In this document: positions 1 to 9,332 of the stretch, one piece after another
Layout: each line of letters starts with the position of its first letter
Position numbering within the stretch: position 1 is the stretch's first letter
DNA from: Aquiflexum sp. TKW24L
Lineage (GTDB): Bacteria > Bacteroidota > Bacteroidia > Cytophagales > Cyclobacteriaceae
Assembly: GCF_023502205.1 (NCBI RefSeq)
Contig: NZ_JAMFLG010000019.1
Coordinates: 30,622 to 94,621 of the forward strand
DNA: 64,000 bases
Reading direction: 5' to 3'
The notes under the pieces: generated by a model
Databases searched by the model: none
The model's input: the letters and a program-made list of their open reading frames with translations, nothing else
Told to the model about the DNA's origin: nothing
Translations under genes and position numbers: made by a program

Positions 1-684
1 AGAAAAAGTACCATTCTCACAAAGGTTGATTTGTGTTTGCCTGGCGCCTCCCAATACTTCATCATAGGTGATCATCAGTTTATTTGCAAGGAATTTTTGC
101 CAATCAAAATTCTCATAAGGAGACGGAAATGAGGGCACCTCAAATGTTCCTTTTTCTAAGAATTCCAAAGCAGCACCTGCAATAGACTCATAAGAACCTT
201 CTGTAGCTACGGCCAAAACAGTAATGCAGGTTCCTTGATTGCCACATTTGGTAGCGGCAAAAGCCCTTGATTTGTTGCCGACAAAATTCCCATCAGCCAC
301 AACTTCGGACTGTAAGATTTGGCCTGAAATTTTTGGGTCAATTGCTTTTAACCTCAATGTCTCTGTCACATCCACCCCCTGTTTCCAAAGTTCAGAAAGT
401 TGATTCAAATCCGTAGCAGCTCTGCCGAAGACAAAGATTTCACCAAATCCGTTGCTTCCGGTTGTCAATAAAAAAACCTCACTTTCGCGGGGTAAGGTTC
501 CGATCCAGCCGGCAGGAACGTAGGAAGTAAAGCCATAACTTGGCGCAAAAAGTGTGTCTTGTGCATTATACATTCTTCCTGGCTGAATTCTTTTTTTGTT
601 TGCTTGTCCCAACGCAGGATTGAATACAACTACCGCAATAAGGATTATGGTAAGTAAAATAGCATTTCTCATAAAGTTTGGCAT
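1..684 (-). CDS. Secreted protein of unknown function, 3' end outside window
   Basis: Reading the reverse strand from an ATG at 684 gives an open frame to the window edge (about 228 residues, no stop), so the C-terminus is missing. A second in-frame ATG lies at 672. The first 26 residues form a typical signal peptide (MRN, then a hydrophobic stretch ILLTIILIAVVVF, then ALGQA), so the product is exported. The mature part begins with a segment reading FAPSYGFTSYVPAGW and has two cysteines in a TKCGNQGTC stretch that could form a disulphide. The visible end, LCENGTF, resembles the start of a repeated or lipocalin-like tail, but I recognise no named family. It is divergent from nothing and lies downstream of the NADH dehydrogenase gene on the same strand after a 184-bp gap, so co-transcription is possible but unproven. 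Confidence 0.75.
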   Translation of the reverse strand, partial: MPNFMRNAILLTIILIAVVVFNPALGQANKKRIQPGRMYNAQDTLFAPSYGFTSYVPAGWIGTLPRESEVFLLTTGSNGFGEIFVFGRAATDLNQLSELWKQGVDVTETLRLKAIDPKISGQILQSEVVADGNFVGNKSRAFAATKCGNQGTCITVLAVATEGSYESIAGAALEFLEKGTFEVPSFPSPYENFDWQKFLANKLMITYDEVLGGARQTQINLCENGTFS

Positions 685-868
685 ATTGAATACTGAATAT
701 AATTATTTATATGTACGCTATGATATCAGTGAATTGGAAATCCAAAATAATTCAAGGCAAGACTCAGAAATGTTCGTTACATCGGTCTTCCGACTTCGGT
801 CTTCCTACCCAATTGTTGTAGAAAGTTGAGTTATTCGCAGAGAAGCGTACATAAACAGTAATTATTTA

Positions 869-2212
869 TCAATCCTCATAATCTTTCTCCTCGAGCATCC
901 ATTGTCTTTTGAAATCTTTTACGTACCTCGGACGGATCAAAAGCCGCAGACTTGGGTCAAAGGATAGGTATTTCCAAGACCAGGTGAGGAAAACCATGAG
1001 TTTGTTTTTTACTCCCAAAATGGCCATCAAATGGACGAAAAGCCATACGAGCCAGGCAAAGGAGCCATGAAAACTTACAAATGGAAGGTCCACTACAGCC
1101 ATTTTCTTACCTATGGTCGCCATAGATCCAAGGTCTTTGTACCTAAAAGGTTGCCAAGGCTTTTGCTTCAATTCATTCTTGAGATTTTTGGAAAGGTTAG
1201 CCGCTTGTTGGATCGCTACCTGCGCTACCTGAGGGTGCCCGTTTGGATATTTTGCATCCCTTTGGACACATTGGTCACCGACAACAAAAATGGACTCCTC
1301 GCGGACTAGTTTATTGAATTCATCAACCAATAACCTCCCGTTAGGTGCTTTTTGGTCATCTTCCACACCGATGAGTGAGTTGGCCTTGATCCCGGCAGCC
1401 CAAAGCAAGGTCAGAGTCTTGATAGATTCCTGTCCTTTCAATTTGACAATAAATCCATCGTAATCTTCCACCATGGTATTGAGAAGAACTTCGACTCCCA
1501 ATCCCCGGACGTACTCAAGGGCTTTTTCACGGGATTTTGGTAACAGCCCGTTCAACAGCGAACCGCTTGCCTCGATCAATATTACCCTCATATTTTGGAA
1601 ACTGAGCTGTGGATAATCTTTGGGAAGTACTTTGTTTCTCAACTCCGCAATAGATCCTGCCAGCTCCACACCGGTGGCACCCCCTCCCACAATCACCACA
1701 TTCATGATGGGTTTGCGCTCCTCAAAATCTGCGATATTGACAGCTCGCTCGTAATTAGAAATGATTTTATTCCGGATATACAATGCTTCGGAAGTGGACT
1801 TCATCGGCGCACAGAATTTTTGGATGTTTTGGTTTCCGAAATAATTGGTGGTGGCACCTTGGGACAAGATTAATATGTCATATTGAATTGTCCCAAGATT
1901 GGTATGAATGATTTTATTATGCTTGTCAATTTCTCTGACTACGGCCATCCTAAAAATCACATTGTCGATTTTGTGGAAAATCCTTCTTAAAGGAAACGAA
2001 ACAGCACTAGGTGAAAGTGCAGCTGTCGCCACCTGATAGAGCAAAGGTTGGAATTGGTGGTAATTGTTTTTATCCATCAAAACCACTTGATAATCGGTAT
2101 GGGCAAGCTTTTGCGCAATTTTCAAACCGGCAAAACCGGCTCCTACAATTAAGATTCTTTTATGTTTTGGAAGAGGAATATTGGGAATCGGAAGGGCTTC
2201 TGAAACGTTCAT
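869..2212 (-). CDS. Type II NADH dehydrogenase (NDH-2), FAD-dependent
   Basis: Single-subunit, non-proton-pumping NADH:quinone oxidoreductase that passes electrons from NADH to menaquinone at the inner face of the membrane. With the start at 2212 (MNVSEALP) it has 447 residues, normal for the family. An FAD Rossmann motif VGAGFAGL lies at about residues 24-31, a second NAD-binding motif VGGGATGVELAG near 175-186, and a conserved VVGDQC around 325 marks the second FAD contact. The C-terminus has a hydrophobic segment (AWLVWLFVHLMAILG) and a basic tail, as expected for membrane association. The frame is open upstream to 2290, but the extra 26 residues do not resemble the family, so I prefer 2212. 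Gene orientation is opposite to yebC, with divergent promoters in the 148-bp gap. Confidence 0.9.
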   Translation of the reverse strand: MNVSEALPIPNIPLPKHKRILIVGAGFAGLKIAQKLAHTDYQVVLMDKNNYHQFQPLLYQVATAALSPSAVSFPLRRIFHKIDNVIFRMAVVREIDKHNKIIHTNLGTIQYDILILSQGATTNYFGNQNIQKFCAPMKSTSEALYIRNKIISNYERAVNIADFEERKPIMNVVIVGGGATGVELAGSIAELRNKVLPKDYPQLSFQNMRVILIEASGSLLNGLLPKSREKALEYVRGLGVEVLLNTMVEDYDGFIVKLKGQESIKTLTLLWAAGIKANSLIGVEDDQKAPNGRLLVDEFNKLVREESIFVVGDQCVQRDAKYPNGHPQVAQVAIQQAANLSKNLKNELKQKPWQPFRYKDLGSMATIGKKMAVVDLPFVSFHGSFAWLVWLFVHLMAILGVKNKLMVFLTWSWKYLSFDPSLRLLIRPRYVKDFKRQWMLEEKDYED

Positions 2213-2360
2213 GATAAAAGTTCTATTTAATGCTGGTAAATCTATTAAATTTTGAATTATGATTACCGCTCGAAGAAGATTTGTTAGCAATGGATTTCTT
2301 TGTTTTTAGGCCATTTCAAAAGATTTATTAATTTTACCCACCTTTTAAAATAGATGAGTA

Positions 2361-3068
2361 ATGGGAAGAGCATTTGAATTCCGAAAAGAAAGAAAATTTA
2401 AACGTTGGAGTCAGATGTCCAAGGTCTTTACACGCCTTGGAAAAGAAATCGTCATGGCTGTCAAAGCAGGTGGTCCTGACCCCAGCAACAACACCAAGCT
2501 CCGCACTATAATCCAAAATGCGAAAGGCGCTTCTATGCCTAAGCACACGATCGAAGCTGCTATCAAAAGGGCTTCAAACAAGGACGAGAAAAATTATGAG
2601 GAGATTTTATATGAAGGCTATGGTCCGTATGGGGTGGCTGTCATCATCGAAACCTCCACAGACAATATCAACCGCACCGTAGCCAATATCCGAAGCTATT
2701 TCACCAAATCCGGTGGGGCTTTAGGCACTTCTGGATCAGTTAGCTTTATGTTTACCAAAAAGGCTGTTTTCCGTTTTGCCCAAAAAGATATGGACATAGA
2801 AGAGTTGGAATTAGAACTGATCGACCATGGGCTTGAAGAAATAGACGAAAATGAAGGGGAAATTTTTGCTTACACCGAATTTGAAGATTTTGGAAAGATG
2901 CAAAAAGCCCTTGAAGACAGACATATTGAAGTGATCAATGCTGATTTTCAATGGTTCCCATCCACTACTGTGGACCTTACCGAAGAACATGAAGAAGAAA
3001 TCAACAAAATGATTGAAAGACTTGAAGAAGACGATGACGTCAATCAGGTATTTACCAATGTTTCCTAA
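2361..3068 (+). CDS. yebC: YebC/PmpR family protein
   Basis: A 235-residue member of the YebC/PmpR family. Members were annotated as DNA-binding regulators; recent work on relatives also links the family to relieving ribosome stalling on proline stretches. The N-terminus (MGRAFEFRKERKFKRWSQMSKVF) is the form typical of Bacteroidota, followed by the conserved GGPDPSNNTKL and the YEGYGPYGVAVIIE block near residues 85-100, and GGALGTSGSVSFMF near 118-131. All three domains of the family seem present. The ATG at 2361 is the only sensible start. It is followed after 53 bp by the YjjX-type NTPase gene in the same direction, so the two may form a small operon. Confidence 0.93.
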   Translation: MGRAFEFRKERKFKRWSQMSKVFTRLGKEIVMAVKAGGPDPSNNTKLRTIIQNAKGASMPKHTIEAAIKRASNKDEKNYEEILYEGYGPYGVAVIIETSTDNINRTVANIRSYFTKSGGALGTSGSVSFMFTKKAVFRFAQKDMDIEELELELIDHGLEEIDENEGEIFAYTEFEDFGKMQKALEDRHIEVINADFQWFPSTTVDLTEEHEEEINKMIERLEEDDDVNQVFTNVS

Positions 3069-3121
3069 CAATATCCCAAACCTCCCTCTCACATTATTAT
3101 AATCCTTACTGCTGATCATCC

Positions 3122-3703
3122 ATGACCGGAACAACGAGTTTTCCAAAAAGAAAGAATATCCAAGACCAACAAAGACAAAATTTAGTAATAGTCGGCAGTA
3201 GAAACCCTGTAAAAATCAGTTGCACAGATGGAGGATTCCATCAGGTCTTTGAAGGAACCTACCTTGTGGAAGGGCTGAATGTCAGCTCGGATGTAGATGC
3301 ACAGCCGATCGGAGACGAACAAACTTATAAGGGAGCTTTTAACCGTGCCAAAAATTCAAAAATAGTATTTCCTGAAGCTGACTTCTGGGTTGGTATAGAA
3401 GGAGGTGTTGAAAAATTTCAAGGAGAACTAGCAGCGTTTGCTTGGGTAGTGATTATGAATAAAAATGGTAAAATCGGTAAAGCGAAGACTTCTTTGTTTT
3501 TCCTGCCAAAAGCTATTGCCGACCTTGTTGATGGAGGCATGGAATTAGGTACAGCTGACGATGAGTTTTTCAAACAGGAAAATTCCAAAGAAAAAGACGG
3601 TGCTGTCGGTATTTTGACCAAAGGAGCACTTAATAGGAAAAATTATTACCAACAGGCAGTTATCCTGGCTTTGATACCATTTCTAAAAGAAGACCTGTAT
3701 TAG
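3122..3703 (+). CDS. yjjX: Inosine/xanthosine triphosphatase, YjjX (DUF84) family
   Basis: House-cleaning nucleotide phosphatase predicted to hydrolyse ITP and XTP, keeping deaminated purines out of nucleic acids. The 193-residue protein has the family start VGSRNPVK at about residues 23-30, the conserved VDAQPIGDEQTYKGA block near 59-73 and WVGIEGGVE near 90-98, all characteristic of the YjjX/DUF84 fold. The first 20 residues (MTGTTSFPKRKNIQDQQRQ) are longer than in the Escherichia coli protein; no good later ATG exists before the motif, so the start at 3122 is kept. It lies 53 bp downstream of yebC on the same strand. Confidence 0.88.
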   Translation: MTGTTSFPKRKNIQDQQRQNLVIVGSRNPVKISCTDGGFHQVFEGTYLVEGLNVSSDVDAQPIGDEQTYKGAFNRAKNSKIVFPEADFWVGIEGGVEKFQGELAAFAWVVIMNKNGKIGKAKTSLFFLPKAIADLVDGGMELGTADDEFFKQENSKEKDGAVGILTKGALNRKNYYQQAVILALIPFLKEDLY

Positions 3704-3944
3704 AATTATCTACATGCCTGATAGATTTTTTCAATTTGTTTTTAAAAACCATAGGATTTAAATTTGGTTAAGTGTTTCATAATTAAGCCAATACAATTGG
3801 AGGCTTGAATAGAAGTTGTTATATATTGATATTAAGAAAAAAGAATAAGACGAAGACCTGAAACCTTTTGGAAAAATAACGTCAGGCACAATTGATAATA
3901 GCAGGAAGTGTTTGGTCACCGAAACAGTCAACTATAATTTTTAA

Positions 3945-3962
3945 GAGCCCTTTTGGGGGCTC
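3945..3962. terminator. Short GC hairpin between convergent genes
   Basis: Arms GAGCCC (3945-3950) and GGGCTC (3957-3962) with a 6-base loop, followed on the + strand by ATTTTATTTTT. The downstream arm overlaps the stop codon of the minus-strand gene ending at 3961. It could stop transcription of the yebC-yjjX unit and, less well, of the opposing gene. Confidence 0.5.
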
Positions 3963-4950
3963 ATTTTATTTTTAGGTTAGTCAGGAAATTTTCCAGTGAT
4001 GTTTTCCAGTCAGGATCTGCGTCCCAAACCGGACCGATATACAACTCATTACGCACCAAAAACCGGATATAATATTTCACCACAATTCTATCCCCATCAT
4101 TTAGACCATCAGTGGCCAATCCCATATTCTTCATCAGGTCAGCTTCTCTTGCTTCCACCCGCATAAGCACAAACTGAACTCGTTCCTTTATGAGATCCGC
4201 ATCAGACTTTGGGCTTGTGAGAAACTCTACCTGATGTGGATACAGCTGTGTAAAAATAGCTTCCAAACCATTTTTCTCGGCATTTTGCTCCGCTAGAATT
4301 CTTTCCTCAGATTTTCCCAAGAGATCATAACGGAATGTATTTAAATACCCACTTTCTCCTGCAGAACCCGAAAGTGGGATACCCAATTTGAATACATCCA
4401 AGTTGAGCGGGTTTCTGTTAAAGTATCTTTGAGCAGCAGATGCGGTGGCATTGGCTCCCGATGGAAATTCCGGCACTTCCAATACCATCAGGTTTTTGGA
4501 TTTGGTATTTTGTCCCATAGCAATCAGTGATACTTGGAGTGATTCAATCCCATTTACCTCCATACTCCACATGCCATTGGTAGGGATCATATTCTTATTA
4601 TTTGTAAAGGATCCAATATTCAAAACCAAACTTCCGTTGGCTTTTCGGGTAAGGATTACAACTGAGGAAATCATTCTTTTGGCAAACATCGTTGCAAAAC
4701 CAGCCTGTACCTCTTCCGAAATAGCCACATTCTCAAGTTCGTAATATGCTACGGGATCACCACCAGCAGAAACCAAAGCGGTATGGATTTCCAGTGCTAA
4801 GCCCTCCCAAGTCATAGAGGGTCTAGATTGGGGAGAATTTGAAATAAGAACCACGGATTTTCCATCCAAAAAAGTCTCCGGAAGGGCATTTTGTGCCGTA
4901 CCTGGTATTTGAAAAGCCAAAACCATCAGCAGGGCAAAAAGATATTTCAT
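3961..4950 (-). CDS. Exported protein of unknown function
   Basis: 329 residues with a clear signal peptide (MKYLFALLMVLAFQIPGTAQ) and cleavage expected after GTAQ. I do not recognise a family. The sequence is mixed alpha/beta, with no cysteines in the mature part that suggest a metal site. A segment starting DGKSVVLISN followed by hydrophilic helices could be a Rossmann-like half, and the C-terminal third contains GDRIVVKYYIRFLV and ends in lysine-rich sequence. It resembles the many conserved exported unknowns of Cytophagales. It is divergent from the M28 peptidase gene (73-bp gap), so both may share a promoter region. The start at 4950 is supported by the signal peptide. Confidence 0.72.
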   Translation of the reverse strand: MKYLFALLMVLAFQIPGTAQNALPETFLDGKSVVLISNSPQSRPSMTWEGLALEIHTALVSAGGDPVAYYELENVAISEEVQAGFATMFAKRMISSVVILTRKANGSLVLNIGSFTNNKNMIPTNGMWSMEVNGIESLQVSLIAMGQNTKSKNLMVLEVPEFPSGANATASAAQRYFNRNPLNLDVFKLGIPLSGSAGESGYLNTFRYDLLGKSEERILAEQNAEKNGLEAIFTQLYPHQVEFLTSPKSDADLIKERVQFVLMRVEAREADLMKNMGLATDGLNDGDRIVVKYYIRFLVRNELYIGPVWDADPDWKTSLENFLTNLKIK

Positions 4951-5023
4951 AAGCGTTAAGATTCGAGCGATTATATCTTACTATTTTTACGAATATACAT
5001 AACGGACCAATTTAAAAAGACAT

Positions 5024-5932
5024 ATGATTAATTTATTGAAATTTTTCATGCTATTTTTTCTTATCGCCCCTTTGGGATTGAGAGCACAAAAAATCGACCA
5101 AAACAAATTGCTCAACGACATTGAATACCTTTCATCTGATGAACTTGGGGGAAGAAAACCCCTTTCGGAAGGAAGTATTAAAGCAAGAAAATTCATTCAG
5201 GAGAGATATTGGGAATTGAAACTCAGAACTCAATACCCGGATTTTACCCAATACTTTGATTTCCATAACCAAAGAGAGGGCAGACTTTATGAGAAAGCAG
5301 CAAACATTGTTGGTTTTATCGGTGGGAAGGAAACCGAAAAATTGATTGTAGTCATGGCTCATTATGACCATATCGGCACGAATGGAGAAATGATTTTCAA
5401 CGGCGCTGATGACAATGCCTCGGGAACAGGTGGTGTCTTGGCATTGGCTGAATACTTTTCCAATAACCGCCCAAACCATTCCATGCTTTTTGTGGCCTTG
5501 GACGCAGAGGAAATGGGCCATCAGGGAGCAAAAAAATTGGTGGATGATTTCCCTTTCCCCATTGGACAGACAGTCCTTAATATCAATATGGACATGATCA
5601 GCCGAAATGTTGACGGCGAAATCTATGCTGTAGGAACGTACCATTATCCTCAATTGAAACCCACTGCTGAAAGGGTTGCTGCGGGTCGTTTTCCCAAATT
5701 AGTATTTGGTCATGATGTTCCGGACCAACCCGGTGATTGGACCTACGCCTCTGACCATTCACAATTTCATAAAAATGGAATCCCATTCCTTTACTTTGGA
5801 GTCGAAGATCACGAAGATTACCATAAAGAAACAGATACATTTGAGCGGATTCAGCCCCTGTTTTATGTTGGTGCGGTGGAATTGATTCTGGATATTATCC
5901 TCGCTTTTGATCAGGAATTGGTCAAAGACTAG
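5024..5932 (+). CDS. Secreted zinc aminopeptidase, M28 family
   Basis: 302-residue exported peptidase of the M28 (aminopeptidase Y/S-like) family, predicted to release amino acids from peptides outside the inner membrane. A signal peptide (MINLLKFFMLFFLIAPLGLRA) is followed by the catalytic domain. Visible metal and catalytic residues in order are His in VMAHYDHIG, Asp in NGADDNASG, the Glu pair in DAEEMGHQG, Asp in NINMDMISR, and His in the C-terminal EDHEDYHKETDT. All co-catalytic zinc ligands are therefore intact. It is short for M28 because no PA or accessory domain is fused. The next gene begins 51 bp later on the same strand. Confidence 0.9.
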   Translation: MINLLKFFMLFFLIAPLGLRAQKIDQNKLLNDIEYLSSDELGGRKPLSEGSIKARKFIQERYWELKLRTQYPDFTQYFDFHNQREGRLYEKAANIVGFIGGKETEKLIVVMAHYDHIGTNGEMIFNGADDNASGTGGVLALAEYFSNNRPNHSMLFVALDAEEMGHQGAKKLVDDFPFPIGQTVLNINMDMISRNVDGEIYAVGTYHYPQLKPTAERVAAGRFPKLVFGHDVPDQPGDWTYASDHSQFHKNGIPFLYFGVEDHEDYHKETDTFERIQPLFYVGAVELILDIILAFDQELVKD

Positions 5933-5983
5933 GTGCGTACATAATTCTGATTTAGGTATATTTAAAATAATCAAAAGGTAGCT

Positions 5984-7762
5984 TTGGCCAAAACCGATTT
6001 AATCACACGTTTTTTGATTTGGAGGCTTCGCCATCTGAGTACAAAAAACTTTGTCCTGATAGTAAGCGGTCTTATTGGCATTTTTTCAGGCTTCGCTGCT
6101 GTGATTTTAAAGGGTTCAGTTCATGCCATTCAGGAATTCCTGACGAATAGCTTTTATGAAGAATACGCCAATTTTTTCTACATCGTCTATCCGATAATAG
6201 GTATTTCACTTGCTTACTTCATTGGACATTATGTGCTCAAAGACAAAGGAGGGCATGGCATTGCGGATATCCTGCTAAGCATATCCAAGAAAAGCAGTTT
6301 GATTCCAAAAATAAAAATGTACAGCCGGGTGATCACTTCGGCATTGACAGTAGGATTTGGGGGTTCTGTAGGATTGGAAGCTCCAATTGTGATGACAGGG
6401 TCGGCGATTGGTTCCAATGTTGGTGTTTTGATGCACCTCAATGCCAAAAAAAGAACATTGCTGATCGGGTGTGGTGCTGCTGGTGCCATCTCGGCCATCT
6501 TTGGTGCACCTATCGGGGCAGTGATTTTCGCCATAGAAGTAATCTTGATGGAAGTCAGCATCGGTAGCTTCATCCCATTACTGATTGCCTCAGTCACCGG
6601 AGCGCTGACCTCCATTCTCTTGCAAGGCAGCGAAAGTATGTTTGATTTTTCAATTTCAGAAGAATTTGTGGCCTCACATGTTCCCTACTATTTCGGATTG
6701 GCGGTCTTTACCGGAATAGTTTCTCTTTATTTCAATCGAACCATTCTGGGTACCGAAGGATTTTTGGATAAATTTGACGAGCCATTCCTAAAACTTCTCT
6801 ATGGCGGTGCCTTTTTGGGGATAATACTGTTTATTTTCCCTCCGATATATGGTGAGGGATATGATACGCTCAATCATTTGGTCTCGGGTGAACCAAATAA
6901 CATCCTTTCCAAAAGTCCATTCTTTTCAGAAATAGATAATCCCTATTTTATCATTCTTTTTCTATCCATGATCTTATTGATCAAGCCAATTGCGTCTGCC
7001 ATTACCATTGGTATTGGAGGGAGTGGAGGCATATTTGCCCCTTCGCTTTTTGTAGGAGGAATAGCTGGATTTTTGTTTGCCTATACTGTCAATCTATTTA
7101 ACCTGCCAATAACTCTTCCCTTGGCATCATTTACATTGGTAGGGATGTGTGCCGTCATGAGTGGGGTGCAGCATGCCCCACTTTCAGCCATATTTTTGAT
7201 CGCAGAACTGACCGGAGGATACGAGCTTCTGATTCCCCTGATGCTGGTTTCATCGATTTCTTTTGTCACCACCACCTATTTTGACAAAGATTCTCTCTAC
7301 AAAAAACAGCTCATCGCCAAGGGAACATTTCTTCCCTCCACCAAAGATGAGGAAGTACTTGACCTCATGGATATCAGAAAAATAATGGAAACCGACCTAC
7401 TTCCCGTTGCTCCAGAGTCGAGCCTTGGTGACCTCTGTGATCTGGTCAAGCTTTCGAGAAGGAATATTTTCCCTGTAGTGGATGATGAGGGAATTCTGAA
7501 TGGGATTGTTACTTTGGACGACATCAGAGAGCTCATGTTTGACCCCGAAAGCCAGAAAACACTGAAAGTCAAGCAACTGATGCATTCTCCTCCTGAAGTG
7601 ATAAACAGTAACGAAAATATGCAAATTGTTATGAAAAAGTTCGAAAAATCAGGTGCTTGGAACCTACCTGTAATCGAATCAGGAAAATACCTTGGATTTA
7701 TCTCTAAAGCCAGGATTTTTCATGCCTACAGGAAGAAATTGATTAGACAAAACCAAGAATAG
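5984..7762 (+). CDS. ClC-family chloride channel/transporter with CBS pair
   Basis: 592-residue integral membrane protein of the voltage-gated chloride channel family followed by two cytoplasmic CBS domains. Signature loops are recognisable: GGSVGLEAP near residue 120, which keeps the gating glutamate in the position of the GREGP motif; GAAGAISAIFGAPIGAVIFA near 160; and GIGGSGGIFAPSLFVGG near 345. About ten hydrophobic helices are visible. CBS domains occupy about residues 460-590 (MDIRKIMETDLLPV and VKQLMHSPPEVI blocks) and probably sense an adenine nucleotide. Translation appears to start at a TTG at 5984, preceded by AAAAGG; the first in-frame ATG would remove the first transmembrane helices. 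Antiport versus channel activity cannot be told from the sequence. Confidence 0.9.
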   Translation: MAKTDLITRFLIWRLRHLSTKNFVLIVSGLIGIFSGFAAVILKGSVHAIQEFLTNSFYEEYANFFYIVYPIIGISLAYFIGHYVLKDKGGHGIADILLSISKKSSLIPKIKMYSRVITSALTVGFGGSVGLEAPIVMTGSAIGSNVGVLMHLNAKKRTLLIGCGAAGAISAIFGAPIGAVIFAIEVILMEVSIGSFIPLLIASVTGALTSILLQGSESMFDFSISEEFVASHVPYYFGLAVFTGIVSLYFNRTILGTEGFLDKFDEPFLKLLYGGAFLGIILFIFPPIYGEGYDTLNHLVSGEPNNILSKSPFFSEIDNPYFIILFLSMILLIKPIASAITIGIGGSGGIFAPSLFVGGIAGFLFAYTVNLFNLPITLPLASFTLVGMCAVMSGVQHAPLSAIFLIAELTGGYELLIPLMLVSSISFVTTTYFDKDSLYKKQLIAKGTFLPSTKDEEVLDLMDIRKIMETDLLPVAPESSLGDLCDLVKLSRRNIFPVVDDEGILNGIVTLDDIRELMFDPESQKTLKVKQLMHSPPEVINSNENMQIVMKKFEKSGAWNLPVIESGKYLGFISKARIFHAYRKKLIRQNQE

Positions 7763-8205
7763 ATTGACCCTTTTTATCATAATATTGTATTGATTTACCC
7801 ACTTCAAAAAACAACTCATTTTTGTAATTTTCTCATTTACAGAGAATTATCCACAAAATCATATAAAAGTGAATAGGTTTAAAATACTGAATATCAATAG
7901 GTTATACGTCTTTTTTTAGGCTGTGTGGAAAAGTATTGAAAATTGTGGATAAAAAAGACTTGCTTTATTCGATATGTCCTTAAGCGCTGATTTCGAAGAT
8001 TTTGATAAACGGGCAAACCAAAAATCTGTCTGCTCGTTAATTTTTTGATGTAGGTATACTTTTAAATGCCTTCTTTAGATCAGCAAAATTACAAACGCAA
8101 AAAAGACATATGAAATACTATTTTCTTATTAGGAAATTTTATAACAAATTTAGTAAATTTTAATCTTAATAAAGTTCAATTTTAACACGTAAAATTCAAT
8201 TAATC
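7763..8205. other. AT-rich 443-bp gap, candidate chromosomal replication origin
   Basis: No coding frame of note is present; a short frame beginning at 8110 ends after 17 codons. The stretch is strongly AT-rich, particularly 8100-8205, and contains three matches to the DnaA-box consensus TTWTNCACA within 106 bp (separate entry). This combination, boxes beside an AT-rich segment that could unwind, is the pattern of a bacterial oriC. Flanking genes (ClC channel and TlpA-like) run in the same direction and are not diagnostic. It could instead be a long leader of the downstream gene with chance box matches. Confidence 0.45.
7847..7952. promoter_or_regulatory. Cluster of three DnaA-box sequences
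   Basis: TTATCCACA at 7847-7855 on the + strand is a perfect high-affinity box. TGTGGAAAA at 7924-7932 is TTTTCCACA on the other strand and fits TTWTNCACA. TGTGGATAA at 7944-7952 is a perfect box on the minus strand. The two minus-strand boxes are 20 bp apart, about two helical turns. Confidence 0.55.
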
Positions 8206-8697
8206 ATGGTCTTGTGCTACCTTACCTTCTTTTGGCTTTATTTAATCTACCCTCAGGCTGATAGTTATATTGAACAAAGGGCTGTGCAGAATTTTAAAGT
8301 TATTGACTTCGATGAGTTTGAATCTACGATCAACAACCCCTCTGAAAAATTAAGAATATTTAATTTTTGGGCGACATGGTGTGCACCTTGCATCAAGGAA
8401 ATGCCTTATTTCGAATCAGTCAAAAGTCAGGATCCCGATTTGGAATTGTTTTTCATATCTATGGATGATGGAAGAAATCCTGAGCGAGTCACCAATTTTA
8501 TTTCAAAACGAAAAATCAAGGCTCCGGTCTATTTATTAGATGAAGTCAATTTTAATAAATGGATAGGAAAAGTTGATAGGGATTGGTCGGGAGCTATTCC
8601 TGCCACCTTATTTATAAAACCTGACGGAAGCAGGAGTTTCCACGAAGGTGAAGTCAGTGAAGAAGAATTGAAACAACTCATCAAACAACAAAAATAA
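8206..8697 (+). CDS. Thioredoxin-like TlpA-type thiol-disulphide protein
   Basis: 163-residue membrane-anchored or exported thioredoxin-fold protein. A short hydrophobic N-terminus (MVLCYLTFFWLYLIYP) is followed by the redox domain with the active site NFWATWCAPCIKEMP at about residues 54-68 (WCAPC). The cis-proline loop is AIPATLFI near 131-138. The fold matches the TlpA/ResA group, which reduce or maintain cysteines in exported proteins such as apocytochromes. The upstream frame is closed by a stop shortly before 8206, so the ATG there is the start. It is followed after 6 bp by a second thioredoxin-fold gene, so the pair is likely co-transcribed. Confidence 0.85.
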   Translation: MVLCYLTFFWLYLIYPQADSYIEQRAVQNFKVIDFDEFESTINNPSEKLRIFNFWATWCAPCIKEMPYFESVKSQDPDLELFFISMDDGRNPERVTNFISKRKIKAPVYLLDEVNFNKWIGKVDRDWSGAIPATLFIKPDGSRSFHEGEVSEEELKQLIKQQK

Positions 8698-8703
8698 TTC
8701 GGT

Positions 8704-9324
8704 ATGAAAAAGTCAATCTTATTATCAATCGGTCTTTTGATTTTGATGGTATTTTCCATTGAAATCAAGGCACATGGTGGGGGTTATCAGGTTGGGGATA
8801 AAGCCTCAGATTTCAACCTTAAAAGTGTCGATGGCAGTATGGTTTCACTCAGTGGATTGGAAGGCGCAAAAGGTGCAATCGTGATATTTTCATGCAATAC
8901 CTGTCCTTACGTAGTGGCCTATCAGGACAGGATGATAGACTTGCATAATGACTATTCGTCTAAAGGATATCCGGTAATAGCCATTAATTCCAATGATGAA
9001 AAAATAAGTCCCGGAGATAGCTTCAAAAAAATGCAGGAAAGGTCAAAAGACAAGAAATTTCCTTTTCCATACCTATATGACCAAAGTCAGGAGGTGATCA
9101 AAGCTTATGGAGGAACTAAAACTCCACATGTCTATCTCTTACACAAAGAAGGTGGAGCATACAATGTGAAGTATATCGGTGCTATCGACAATAATTACCA
9201 GGATGCTTCTGCGGTGACGGAAAAATATGTAGAAGATGCCTTGGATGCCGTCATAAATGGTAAAAAAGTGGCTGTCGAATCGACAAAAGCCATTGGATGC
9301 TCCATCAAATGGACTAAAAAATAG
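8704..9324 (+). CDS. Exported redoxin (AhpC/TSA-like thioredoxin family)
   Basis: 206 residues with a signal peptide (MKKSILLSIGLLILMVFSIEIKA) and a peroxiredoxin/ResA-like domain starting VGDKASDFNL. The active-site segment reads FSCNTCPYVVAY, a CxxC (CNTC) in the place where peroxiredoxins carry one cysteine, so this is more likely a thiol reductase than a peroxidase. A further cysteine (AIGCSIKW) sits at the C-terminus. The protein resembles the thioredoxin family proteins widespread in Bacteroidota next to TlpA-like genes. Its ATG is 6 bp after the preceding stop. Transcription should end at the perfect hairpin just downstream. Confidence 0.85.
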   Translation: MKKSILLSIGLLILMVFSIEIKAHGGGYQVGDKASDFNLKSVDGSMVSLSGLEGAKGAIVIFSCNTCPYVVAYQDRMIDLHNDYSSKGYPVIAINSNDEKISPGDSFKKMQERSKDKKFPFPYLYDQSQEVIKAYGGTKTPHVYLLHKEGGAYNVKYIGAIDNNYQDASAVTEKYVEDALDAVINGKKVAVESTKAIGCSIKWTKK

Positions 9325-9332
9325 GGATAAAA

